From positions 40,208-104,207 of the forward strand of contig JASEFS010000010.1 of the NCBI GenBank assembly GCA_030018495.1: a stretch of 64,000 nt of DNA. The letters are read 5' to 3'. The notes below the pieces were generated by a model. That model saw only the letters and a program-made list of their open reading frames with translations. It ran no database searches and had not been told where the DNA came from. Source of the DNA: Deltaproteobacteria bacterium. Its GTDB lineage: Bacteria > Desulfobacterota > Desulfobaccia > Desulfobaccales > 0-14-0-80-60-11. Positions 43,391 to 51,109 of the stretch are shown in pieces. The translations under genes and the position numbers were made by a program. Numbering within the stretch: position 1 is the stretch's first letter; each line of letters starts with the position of its first letter.

Positions 43391-44818
43391 TTACACGCCT
43401 GGCGCAAGCCCGGTGAACATGATGTGGATGATCAGACCCATGGGGTAGTTGCCCCCCGCCGCGGTCTGGGAAATCTCCTGGTGGGAGTGCATGGGGTAAG
43501 CCAGATGCGTAAATTCCGTGGGGGCGGCGGGCGGGTGGCCTACGTTCAAGGGTTCAATGGAGGAACCGTCAGTATCGTTGGGGTCAAAGACCATGTACTC
43601 CTGGGTCCCGTTGGGATTGAGTTGAGGATGCCAGGCCCCTGCCCTTATCCTTTCTATGGTTTCCAGCGGGATGTCCGGCGGCATCATCATGGGATAAAGC
43701 ACGTCCTTCCGATCTCCGGGAAGCATGGTCCAGGTGTCCCACCACCAGAGCCCCAGGTTTCTGGGGTTGCCGTTCACCGGGAAGCCGTTGGAGTCGATGT
43801 TCAAATCCTGAACCTCGCCGTCCACCGCCACGCAGTAGCAGTGGTTGGCGTGAGTGTGGGGCGAATGGGTGTCCAGGCCCACGTGGACGTTGCGGATCAG
43901 GATGGGCTGGCCCACCTTGCCCACCAGGGCGCTCTCCATTTCGCCGGAGAGGATGTAGGACAGGGGTTGGTTGAAGTCCACGTGCACATGGGTGGTGTCG
44001 TGGGTGTGGTCTTCCGCGGAGAAGTACCCGGAGCGGCCGTTCACCGTGAAATATTGGGGCAGGAAATTCCGCTGGAAATCGCCGGCATCGATGAGCTCGG
44101 TACTGGCCAACTCATTGAAAAACGGGTCGACCTCGCTGAAGACCCAGATGACCTGCCGGCTGGGGAGCCAGGGCTCGCCAGGGAAGTGTGCGGTTTGGCC
44201 CAGGTCGTTGAAAAGCTCCCGCACGGGATGGCCATTGGGCAAGATGCCATATGGGGTCCACCCGGGAACGGGTGGCGCGGTGTCAGGATAGAGCTCGTAG
44301 GGGGACCCGGCCGGGGCAGCCGGCATTACTACCAGCACACCGTGCAGGCCCAGGACCCGGCCCACCGGCGGGTTGACCCAGTCCTCGTACATGTAAGTGC
44401 CGGGCGCCAGGTTGCCGGGGATGGTGAATTGGGTGCTCTGGCCCGCAGCCAGGGGCGCGCTCTGCACGATGGGTCCGTTTTTGCCGAAGATGGCGAAGCC
44501 GTGGGCTTCGCCTGTCGGTCTGTCAGACATGGTGTTAGTCAGGGTAACGTTAACCGGGCTGCCCTGCCGGACAAACAAAGTCGGTCCCGGCAAGCTGGGC
44601 ACTTGGACCCCGCTCTCCTTGACGGCGTAGGCCCAACTGTAGACCAGCTTGCCGTCCACCATCTCGTGCTCGACCTCCATGATGTCCAGAAAAAAGTTGG
44701 TGGCATCGCCCACGGCCCCATAGGCCTCAGAACGCCTGAATACGGGCGCCAAACCGGAGCCCAAAGCCAGAGCGGCCACACCCCCCGCCGTGATCTTGAT
44801 AAAATCCCGTCGTTTCAT
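43391..44818 (-). CDS. Multicopper oxidase-like protein A with Tat signal
   Basis: The 475-residue protein starts with a twin-arginine signal (MKRRDFIKITAGGVAALALG). The first cupredoxin domain (about 40-165) is degenerate, having AHGFAIFG and YEDWVNPPVGRVLGLHGVLVV but no HxHG or HCH. The second (about 300-470) has histidines in SPHTHANHC (319-327) and MHSHQEISQTAAGGNYPMG (443-461), where the usual HCH is replaced by HSH (444-446), so the type 1 copper cysteine is missing. It probably needs protein B to make a working oxidase. RBS GAGGAGTGGGAG. First gene of the operon. Confidence 0.82.
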   Translation of the reverse strand: MKRRDFIKITAGGVAALALGSGLAPVFRRSEAYGAVGDATNFFLDIMEVEHEMVDGKLVYSWAYAVKESGVQVPSLPGPTLFVRQGSPVNVTLTNTMSDRPTGEAHGFAIFGKNGPIVQSAPLAAGQSTQFTIPGNLAPGTYMYEDWVNPPVGRVLGLHGVLVVMPAAPAGSPYELYPDTAPPVPGWTPYGILPNGHPVRELFNDLGQTAHFPGEPWLPSRQVIWVFSEVDPFFNELASTELIDAGDFQRNFLPQYFTVNGRSGYFSAEDHTHDTTHVHVDFNQPLSYILSGEMESALVGKVGQPILIRNVHVGLDTHSPHTHANHCYCVAVDGEVQDLNIDSNGFPVNGNPRNLGLWWWDTWTMLPGDRKDVLYPMMMPPDIPLETIERIRAGAWHPQLNPNGTQEYMVFDPNDTDGSSIEPLNVGHPPAAPTEFTHLAYPMHSHQEISQTAAGGNYPMGLIIHIMFTGLAPGV

Positions 44819-45370
44819 CTCCCACTCCTCAGTTAAGCTAAGTGCTTTATTGCAGGATAAATACGATTAAAACTATCAACAATGAGTAAAATTACGCGTT
44901 TGTTTGTAGGTAAAAATACTTAAACTAAATTCCTTCTATAAAGGAATCCCCACAACCAGCTCATATATCCCGGGCTTAGCTGATTCCGACGCTGTCCAAC
45001 AGTCCCAAAATAATTTGGGCGGGCGAAAGGATCGATTTGAGAGAAAAGCCTTGTAGTCGGCTTTGGGAGGATGCTGCTGTTTCCAGCTTTTGAGTCCCGA
45101 GGCCATTTAAGGTTATTTGCATCTGGATAAGATTACCAAGCTGAAATACTTAGAGTTTTTGGGAGGCAGGGAAGGTCCCCAGAAGTCTCATTAACTGCCA
45201 TAAAGGAAGGAATGTCATTTTTTGGAAAAAATTAAAATAAGTATTTTTTTATAATTTATTAATTAAAAAACAAAATGCTTCATCCTAGAAACAATCCGGC
45301 AGATAAACCGTGGCAAGGATGAGGAGTGAGCTCAGGGAGCTAAAGTCATGCGCCGGGGCTATGAGGTTTT
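44819..45370. other. Low-GC intergenic region at a probable island scar
   Basis: These 552 bases hold no convincing gene. The stretch 45220-45290 is strongly A/T-rich compared with the surroundings. CCCAAA-ATAA-TTTGGG (45004-45019) is a small palindrome. The promoter of the minus-strand copper oxidase operon must lie at its left end. A broken integrase follows at 45371. Confidence 0.5.
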
Positions 45371-45810
45371 ATGGAGGAATTCGCAAATTCGGGAAACTTG
45401 GCCGGATTTCTCAGGAAGTTTAAAGGAGCGGTTAAAATCCCCAAAGGCAAAAAAGGGCTCAGATTCACATCCAAGCCCTTCACCCCTTTCGAGGTGGATA
45501 AGCTCAGGCTGACCATGCTCAAGACGCGGAAGCCGGGGACCGTCAGGAACACGCTGGAACTCCTGCGGCGGCTCATCAACTTCGGTGTGAAAAAGCAGCT
45601 CTGCCAGGGGCCGGCGTTCACCATCGAACTGCCCAAGGCGCACAGCCTCAAAACCGAGGACCTGACCCCGGAGCAATTGAGCCGCCTCCTGGAAGCCATA
45701 AGTGAAGCATCGAATATTCAGGCGGCGGCCTTCATGAAAATGGCCCTGTTCACCGGCATGAGCGGGGGGAGCTCTTTCGCTTGCAGTGGTCAGACATTGA
45801 CTTCGAGTAA
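45371..45810 (+). pseudogene. Truncated, frameshifted tyrosine recombinase (phage-type integrase)
   Basis: The frame from 45371 gives a core-binding domain (KPGTVRNTLELLRRLINFGVKK), the linker HSLKTEDLTPEQLSRLLEA and the start of the catalytic domain (AAFMKMALFTGM). At about 45770 the frame breaks: one missing base turns GGELFRLQWSDIDFE, the expected continuation, into another frame, and that continuation itself stops at TAA 45808. The first catalytic arginine (GMRRGEL in functional enzymes) is absent (GMSGG), and the HxxR and tyrosine parts are missing. It is a dead remnant of an integrating element. Confidence 0.85.
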
Positions 45811-45945
45811 CCTACTATCGATCGGCTTAACCTCATTTCAATATTTGTAAAACATATGCCTCATACATGTGAATTTAGACTAACCGCGCGTCGATTTGGC
45901 TTGTGGCCTTAACAGCACGTTTATGTGGGTAATGCCAAGCCATGA

Positions 45946-46203
45946 TCACCTTAGGAAGATAGCTAACGTGGGGAAATTACACCTTGAGCTAATCCGCTTC
46001 AGGCCAGAAATCTTTGGGACCAGACCCTTATGATTTGCGGGACTTGAGTTGGGGTAGTGGAAAATCTTGACCTCGCCCCCGGCGCTTTCCGGGTGGTGGG
46101 ACAGATAGCGGCGCCAGGCTTCTTCTTTGCTTTCACCGGTTTGGACCTCCACCACCACAACACTTATTTTCAGGTCCTGACTTTGTCCGTCACGACTGAT
46201 CAT
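45946..46203 (-). CDS. Small hypothetical protein
   Basis: This 85-residue gene starts at ATG 46203 directly after GGAGGGAGGA. It reads MISRDGQSQDLKISVVVVEVQTGESKEEAWRRYLSHHPESAGGEVKIFHYP. The clear beta strand KISVVVVEV, then a helix and VKIFHYP, look like a real small alpha-beta protein. The C-terminal 30 residues are less convincing. I cannot name a family. The gene is 97 bases downstream of another small gene on the same strand. Confidence 0.55.
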   Translation of the reverse strand: MISRDGQSQDLKISVVVVEVQTGESKEEAWRRYLSHHPESAGGEVKIFHYPNSSPANHKGLVPKISGLKRISSRCNFPTLAIFLR

Positions 46204-46300
46204 TCCTCCCTCCAGCCGCTGGAAGATTTCGCAGTAAACAAATGGAAAATTCGAAGATCGAAACTTTAATGATGACCAGGTCTTATGGATCCGGCCTGCC

Positions 46301-46489
46301 TCACTTGTCGCGGTTGGTCTCAAGATACAATCCAACCGAATCTTGACCTGCCTGATTGCTGACCAGGTTATCAAAACCTTTGGCCTTGAGGTCATCAAGG
46401 AGCTTTAGCCAGTCGTTGTGGTCCCAGGTCTTGTGCACCTTAAGCCATTTGTTAAGTTCTTTCTTAGGGAAAGCGACTTCCAGAGACAT
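46301..46489 (-). CDS. Small hypothetical protein
   Basis: From ATG 46489, with the strong RBS AAGGAGG seven bases upstream, the product is 62 residues: MSLEVAFPKKELNKWLKVHK, then TWDHNDWLKLLDDLKAKGFDNLVSN. It is charged, helical and without cysteines or membrane segments. Many environmental bacteria have similar short KKELNKWL...W.W..LL..L proteins of unknown role; I give no function. It is transcribed away from the sigma-54 activator gene, sharing its upstream region. Confidence 0.65.
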   Translation of the reverse strand: MSLEVAFPKKELNKWLKVHKTWDHNDWLKLLDDLKAKGFDNLVSNQAGQDSVGLYLETNRDK

Positions 46490-46583
46490 GAAGATTTCCT
46501 CCTTCAACTTATGTTTTTGACCAAACCTTACATCATGTTTCGCTGGAAGTTGTTGAAATATTTATAGGTAAAACAATTCCGGG

Positions 46584-46620
46584 ATCGTGAATCTTCGTAA
46601 ATTTACGATAATTCGTGAAA
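46584..46620. promoter_or_regulatory. Palindromic site between divergent genes, probable activator-binding site
   Basis: TCGTAAATTTACGA (46595-46608) is a perfect 14-base palindrome, flanked by TCGTGAA at 46585-46591 and TTCGTGAAA at 46612-46620. A related array, TTCACGAA plus TTCGCAAATTTCCGAA, lies just after the sigma-54 activator gene (48632-48657). Two matching arrays on either side of the gene suggest they bind its product, though this is inference. Confidence 0.55.
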
Positions 46621-46644
46621 TTTAATGGTTACCGCCTGATGACT

Positions 46645-46674
46645 TTGATAAAATTTACCCAGAATTTTTATCAA
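46645..46674. repeat. Perfect 9-bp inverted repeat upstream of the activator gene
   Basis: TTGATAAAA (46645-46653) and TTTTATCAA (46666-46674) flank a 12-base spacer in the divergent intergenic region. It could be an operator. No sigma-54 -24/-12 element is visible here. Confidence 0.45.
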
Positions 46675-46755
46675 CTCACCCCTCTAACCCGGTAAAAGGA
46701 CTCATTATGAGGCTTTTAAAAGTTTCTTTATCCAGGTTTCGAGCTGGAGTTTGAA

Positions 46756-48603
46756 ATGATGGCCGATGCCGAACCCGAGAAGGTGGAAGAAGCACCTTCT
46801 CTGCGGGATAAGGATTACCGTACCCTACTGGAGAATATCCCCGTTCTGATCGTTCGTTACGATACAGAATTGCGCCGGATTTATGTGAATCCTGCCTGGG
46901 AAAAAGTCATGGGCCTGTCCTCCGCAGATGTCATAAATAAGCGTACCGACGAAATTCCCGAACTTCCGGTTACTGCAAAATATGTGGAAAAACTCCGACA
47001 GGTCCTTAAGACCGGCACTCCTGAGAGGATAGAGTTCAATCGGGCAAGTGCCCGTGGCAAAACCATTTTTGTGGAGTTTGTCATTGTGCCGGAATACGAT
47101 CGGCACGGGGAAATGATTAGTTTATTAGCCGTCGGGCTCGACCAGACTGAGCACAGACAGGCGGAAGAGCAGCTTAGAAAAAGTGAAAGGAATCTGCGCA
47201 CCACTCTCGAGACCATTCCGGCCTATGTCTTTAGCGCCCTCCCTGACGGCTCCATGGATTTCATCAGTCAAAGTTTGTTTGATTATACGGGTCTCTCGCC
47301 GAAGGAGGCCCTTGGTTGGGATTGGACGATCCTGGTCCATCCCGAAGACCGCGACCGGGCGGTGGAGAAATGGCGTGAATCCCTGGCCACGGGGGAACCG
47401 AGAGAGAACGAACACCGCCTTCGGCAGGCCAATGGAGAATATCGCTGGTTTTTGGCCCGCAACTCAGCCTTGCGAGACGAAAAAGGACACATCGTCAGGT
47501 GGTACGGCGTCCTGGTGGATATCGAAAACCAAAAGTGCACTGAGGCCCGTCTCCTGCAGGCGTTGGACGAAATCAAAAAGTTGCAGGAGCAACTTTCCAA
47601 GGAAAATATTGTCTTACGCGAAGAAGTTGATAGAACCTCAATGTTCGAGGAGATCGTAGGGGCCTCGCCGGCTCTGAAAGCTGTGCTGGCCCGCATCGAC
47701 AAGGTCGCGCCGACTGATTCCATCGTCTTCATCAGCGGCGAAACGGGAACGGGCAAGGAACTTGTGGCTCGAGCCATCCACAAGCGGTCGCCGCGTGCCG
47801 CGCTCGCCTTTGTGAGTGTAAATTGTGCGGCAATTCCCGCACCTTTGATCGCTTCCGAATTATTCGGTCATGAAAAAGGAGCTTTCACCGGAGCCCACCA
47901 GCGGCGCCTCGGGCGTTTCGAGTTGGCGGGAGGAGGCACCATCTTTCTGGATGAAATCGGAGAACTGCCGATGGAGACCCAGATCGCCCTGCTCCGGGTG
48001 CTGCAGGATCAACAATTCGAGCGTTTGGGTGGCAACCAGCCGATTCGGGCCAATGCCCGGGTGATTACCGCCACCAATCGCGACTTGAAATCCGCCATCG
48101 AAGCCGGCAGCTTTCGGCGCGATCTATTCTACCGGCTCAATGTATTTCCCATCGAAATACCTCCCTTGCGTGAGCGCAAAGAGGACATCCCCATACTGGT
48201 GGAATACTTCATTCATCGATATGCCAGCAAGTTGGGGAAGAAAATCCGGGGCGCCAGCAGGAAGACATTAGAGCTCCTTCAGTCATACTCCTGGCCGGGC
48301 AATATCCGAGAGTTGCAGAATGTGATTGAACGGTCGATTATCGTCTGTGACACCGAGATTTTTTCGGTCGATGAGAATTGGTTCCTTAAGGATTCCAGTC
48401 AGCCTCAGCCAGTCGGCCAACCGCTCTCCGATATGCTGGTCAGTCAAACCAAAGAGATGATCGAGGCTGCTTTAGCTGAAAGCGGCGGCCGGGTGTCTGG
48501 ACCGTCAGGTGCGGCCGCCAAGCTGGGGATGCCGGCCTCAACCCTGGAATCGAAGATCAAATCTCTCAAAATAAACAAATACCTCTTCAAAAAATCCATC
48601 TAA
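46756..48603 (+). CDS. PAS-domain sigma-54-dependent transcriptional activator
   Basis: The 615-residue enhancer-binding protein has two PAS domains (about 18-135 and 145-260), the second with the PAC-like motif RLRQANGEYRWFLARNSALRDEKG. A short coiled segment (265-290) leads to a sigma-54 AAA+ domain with Walker A GETGTGKE (328-335), the sigma-54 contact loop GAFTGA (375-380), Walker B FLDE (397-400) and the arginine-rich segment FRRDLFYRLNVFPIEIPPLRERKEDIP. A Fis-type helix-turn-helix closes it (GPSGAAAKLGMPASTLESKI). There is no receiver domain, so a small ligand, redox or O2 signal sensed by PAS is likely. Its likely target promoter is at 48710. Confidence 0.93.
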   Translation: MMADAEPEKVEEAPSLRDKDYRTLLENIPVLIVRYDTELRRIYVNPAWEKVMGLSSADVINKRTDEIPELPVTAKYVEKLRQVLKTGTPERIEFNRASARGKTIFVEFVIVPEYDRHGEMISLLAVGLDQTEHRQAEEQLRKSERNLRTTLETIPAYVFSALPDGSMDFISQSLFDYTGLSPKEALGWDWTILVHPEDRDRAVEKWRESLATGEPRENEHRLRQANGEYRWFLARNSALRDEKGHIVRWYGVLVDIENQKCTEARLLQALDEIKKLQEQLSKENIVLREEVDRTSMFEEIVGASPALKAVLARIDKVAPTDSIVFISGETGTGKELVARAIHKRSPRAALAFVSVNCAAIPAPLIASELFGHEKGAFTGAHQRRLGRFELAGGGTIFLDEIGELPMETQIALLRVLQDQQFERLGGNQPIRANARVITATNRDLKSAIEAGSFRRDLFYRLNVFPIEIPPLRERKEDIPILVEYFIHRYASKLGKKIRGASRKTLELLQSYSWPGNIRELQNVIERSIIVCDTEIFSVDENWFLKDSSQPQPVGQPLSDMLVSQTKEMIEAALAESGGRVSGPSGAAAKLGMPASTLESKIKSLKINKYLFKKSI

Positions 48604-48631
48604 AAGCTGCACCACTCGAATCAACTCAATT

Positions 48632-48657
48632 TTCACGAACTTTCGCAAATTTCCGAA
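48632..48657 (+). promoter_or_regulatory. Upstream activator sites for the sigma-54 promoter
   Basis: TTCACGAA (48632-48639) and the near-palindrome TTCGCAAATTTCCGAA (48642-48657) match the array at 46584-46620. They lie 53-78 bases upstream of the -24 element at 48710, near the usual distance for an enhancer-binding protein, and directly after the gene for one. Confidence 0.6.
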
Positions 48658-48709
48658 GAATCACAATTAATAAGGTTTTGCCATCCCAGTATTTTCAACG
48701 ACTTACGAT

Positions 48710-48725
48710 TGGCATTGGCATTGCA
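48710..48725 (+). promoter_or_regulatory. Sigma-54 promoter (-24/-12) of the STAS-led operon
   Basis: TGGCAT, five bases, TTGCA fits the consensus TGGCAC-N5-TTGCW with one mismatch and exact spacing. The STAS gene starts 33 bases after it, leaving room for an RBS (CAGGAGAG). Together with the activator and its sites, it implies that the STAS-led operon is controlled by RpoN. Confidence 0.75.
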
Positions 48726-48757
48726 CTAAACAGGTTGGTGATTCCAGGAGAGAAGCG

Positions 48758-49018
48758 ATGACGTTGAAAATCCAGAGGTCTATCAAAAGGGATAACGCCA
48801 TCTTTAACCTGTGCGGTCAAATCGACGCCAAAGAGCTACCTGAGTTGCGAAGACTTTTGGCTGCCGAAGAACAGAAATATGTGGTTCTCGATTTAAAAGA
48901 GATCTACCTCATTGATCGGGAGGGGGTGAGATTTTTGGCTAGTTGTGAAGAGAATGGTGTCAAGGTCAAGAATTGCCCGACATACATAAGGGAATGGATT
49001 GTGAGAGAAGTAACTTAA
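48758..49018 (+). CDS. STAS-domain protein lacking the phospho-serine
   Basis: The 86-residue protein is a single STAS domain of the anti-sigma-factor-antagonist type: IQRSIKRDNAIFNLCGQIDA, KYVVLDLKEIYLIDREGVRFLA, then CEENGVKVKNCPTYIREWI. Anti-anti-sigma proteins of the SpoIIAA type carry a serine in a DSSG-like turn; here the turn is IDREG, so there is no serine to phosphorylate. It may then bind a partner constitutively or sense a ligand. It has a strong RBS and a sigma-54 promoter. Confidence 0.82.
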   Translation: MTLKIQRSIKRDNAIFNLCGQIDAKELPELRRLLAAEEQKYVVLDLKEIYLIDREGVRFLASCEENGVKVKNCPTYIREWIVREVT

Positions 49019-49049
49019 AGCTAACCGCGGCGCCACTTAATGAAAAAAC

Positions 49050-49335
49050 CTGAGCTTCACCATCCTGCTTAACCTGGTGCTATCCTGTCTCGCCGCCTTT
49101 CAGGCCCCGGTGATCATGATGAGCCAGAACCGCCAGGAGGCCAAAGACCGCCTCCGGGCCGAACATGACTATGAGATCAATCTCAAGGCGGAAATCGAGA
49201 TTCGCAAGCTGCACGAGAGGATGGACCATCTCCTGATGCATCAATGGCAACCATCTGATGGATATTCAGCAGCTTCAGGTGGAACTGATGAAGGAAATCA
49301 GCCAGGTTGCCGTCAGAGAAGCAAATAATAATTGA
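49050..49335 (+). pseudogene. DUF1003 protein, C-terminal remnant with frameshift
   Basis: The frame starting at 49050 reads LSFTILLNLVLSCLAAFQAPVIMMSQNRQEAKDRLRAEHDYEINLKAEIEIRKLHERMDHLL, a typical DUF1003 second helix and cytoplasmic tail. Near 49250 the frame shifts: the rest, LMDIQQLQVELMKEISQVAV, continues in another frame to a TGA at 49333. The N-terminal half is missing. So this is a decayed gene, downstream of the STAS gene. Confidence 0.75.
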
Positions 49336-49419
49336 CTACGGTTATCTCTTTTCCAAAAGGTGCCTCGTAAAAAAACCAAGGAGGCCAATGACTGCCTCAC
49401 TCGTAAAAGGAAATGAATT

Positions 49420-49776
49420 TTGCTTAACTGGCTGGCCGATATTCCAAAGACCCAACCCATCGCCCAGGGCGTCATCGTTCTCTGTCTGGTGGCAGCCTCG
49501 GGACTGGCCCTGGGAAGCATCCGGCTCCGGGGATTCAGCCTGGGCATCGCAGGAACGCTCTTTGCCGGCCTTTTCTTTGCCCATTTCGGCTTCAATGTGG
49601 ACCCGTCATGCCGTGCCTTCATCCAGGAATTTGGCCTGGTCCTCTTCGTATACACCATCGGTCTGCAAGTGGGTCCGGGGTTCGCGGCTTCATTAAGACG
49701 CCAAGGCTTGTCGTTAAATCTGCTGGCGGCGGGCGTTGTACTCTTGGGGGTGGCGGTGACGGTGGCGCTCTGCGGT
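49420..49776 (+). pseudogene. AspT/YidE-type transporter, N-terminal remnant
   Basis: A TTG-started frame with AAAGGAAAT upstream gives LNWLADIPKTQPIAQGVIVLC... and GLVLFVYTIGLQVGPGFAASLRRQG, the AspT/YidE/YbjL membrane-domain signature. Such transporters have more than 500 residues; this one matches only through VAVTVALCG (about residue 119) and then runs into DNA that encodes the end of PckA in another frame. A deletion must have joined the two. Confidence 0.8.
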
Positions 49777-50062
49777 GGGGCAGCGCCTGGCCATCGGCCA
49801 CACCCGGACTCTGGTCCATGCAGCTTTGGACGGCTCACTCTCCCAGACCCCCATGACGACCGAACCGCTTTTTGGCCTGGCCGTACCCACAGGATGTCCC
49901 GGGGTGCCTGCGGAAATGCTCACCCCCCGGAACACCTGGAGTGATAAGGCGGCATATGATGCCCAAGCCAAGAAGCTGGCTGGCATGTTTGCGGAAAACT
50001 TCAAGACCTTTGCGGACCAGGTGAGTGCGGAGGTAGGCCAGGCCGGGCCGCAAGCGGCGTAG
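49775..50062 (+). pseudogene. pckA: Phosphoenolpyruvate carboxykinase (ATP), C-terminal remnant
   Basis: The frame reads VGQRLAIGHTRTLVHAALDG, then MTTEPLFGLAVPTGCPGVPAEML and NTWSDKAAYDAQAKKLAGMFAENFKTF, the C-terminus of ATP-dependent PEP carboxykinase. Only about 95 of some 530 residues remain, without the catalytic site. It is directly fused to the AspT remnant and lies 50 bases before the aldolase gene, so a carbon-metabolism cluster was probably longer once. Confidence 0.8.
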
Positions 50063-50112
50063 GCTTGAAGGACGGGCTAGACCAGGATATCTGATCCAAG
50101 GGAGTTTGAACA

Positions 50113-51090
50113 ATGGCTCAATTTCATTATAAGGAACTCGGGCTGGTGAATACCCGGGAGATGTTTCGAAAGGCTATGGCCGGGGGCTATGCCGTGCCGG
50201 CTTATAATTTCAACAATCTGGAGCAGCTTGAAGCCATCATCATCGGCTGTATCCAGTCGAAATCCCCGGTAATTCTACAGTGTTCGGGCAGCGCCCGGAA
50301 ATACATGCACGAGGCTATGGTGCCTCATCTGGTCAAGGGGGCGGTGGAGATGATGGAAGCGCTGGGCGCAATAATCCCCATCGCCTTGCACCTGGATCAT
50401 GGCGACACCCTGGAGCTGGCCAAGTCCTGCATCAACTCGGGCTTTTCTTCTGTGATGATTGACGGTTCTCACCATCCTTTCGAGGAAAACATCCGCCTCA
50501 CCCGGCAGGTCGTGGACTTTGCCCATGAACGGGACGTCACCGTGGAAGGAGAGTTGGGGGTGTTGGCCGGAGTGGAGGACGAAGTCTCCGCCACGGCCTC
50601 TCATTACACCAAGCCTTCCGAGGTGGAAGAATTTGTCAAACAGACCGGGGTGGATTCCCTGGCCATCTCCATGGGCACCTCTCACGGAGCCTTCAAATTC
50701 AAGGTGAAGGCAGGCGAAACGCCGCCGCCCCTGAGGTTTGACATCCTGGAAGAGATCGAAAACCGCCTGCCGGGATTTCCCATCGTGCTGCACGGCGCCT
50801 CCTCGGTCATGCCCGAATACGTGGACCTGATCAACCGCTTTGGCGGCAGGATGGAAGAGGCGGTGGGCATCTCCGAAGAGCAATTGAGAAGGGCCGCCCG
50901 CTCGGCGGTTTGCAAGATCAACATCGACAGCGACGGCCGCCTGGCCATGACCGCGGTGCTCCGAAAAATTTTCGCTGAAAACCCGGGAGAGTTCGACCCC
51001 CGCAAATATCTGGGGTCCGCCCGGGACGAACTCATCAAGATGGTCAAGTACAAGAACGAGCAGGTGCTTATGAGCGCCGGGAAAGCCTGA
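50113..51090 (+). CDS. fba: Class II fructose-bisphosphate aldolase
   Basis: The enzyme splits or forms fructose-1,6-bisphosphate in glycolysis and gluconeogenesis, using Zn2+. The 325-residue protein has the zinc-ligand region IALHLDHGDTLELAKSCI and INSGFSSVMIDGSHHPFEENI, the segment VEGELGVLAGVEDEV with catalytic and metal-binding acids, MGTSHGAFKF and IVLHGASSVM with the third zinc histidine. The frame is intact and the RBS GGGAG precedes the ATG. It is the first complete gene after the string of remnants. Confidence 0.93.
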   Translation: MAQFHYKELGLVNTREMFRKAMAGGYAVPAYNFNNLEQLEAIIIGCIQSKSPVILQCSGSARKYMHEAMVPHLVKGAVEMMEALGAIIPIALHLDHGDTLELAKSCINSGFSSVMIDGSHHPFEENIRLTRQVVDFAHERDVTVEGELGVLAGVEDEVSATASHYTKPSEVEEFVKQTGVDSLAISMGTSHGAFKFKVKAGETPPPLRFDILEEIENRLPGFPIVLHGASSVMPEYVDLINRFGGRMEEAVGISEEQLRRAARSAVCKINIDSDGRLAMTAVLRKIFAENPGEFDPRKYLGSARDELIKMVKYKNEQVLMSAGKA

Positions 51091-51109
51091 GACTCTGTAA
51101 GGGTGAACC

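Noticed and set aside
43424..44836. A 470-codon plus-strand frame opposite MCO-A
   Set aside because: Mirror frame of a gene with a Tat signal and copper-site motifs.
45319..45423. 34-codon plus-strand ORF (MRSELRELKS...) before the integrase remnant
   Set aside because: No RBS or family resemblance; overlaps the integrase frame.
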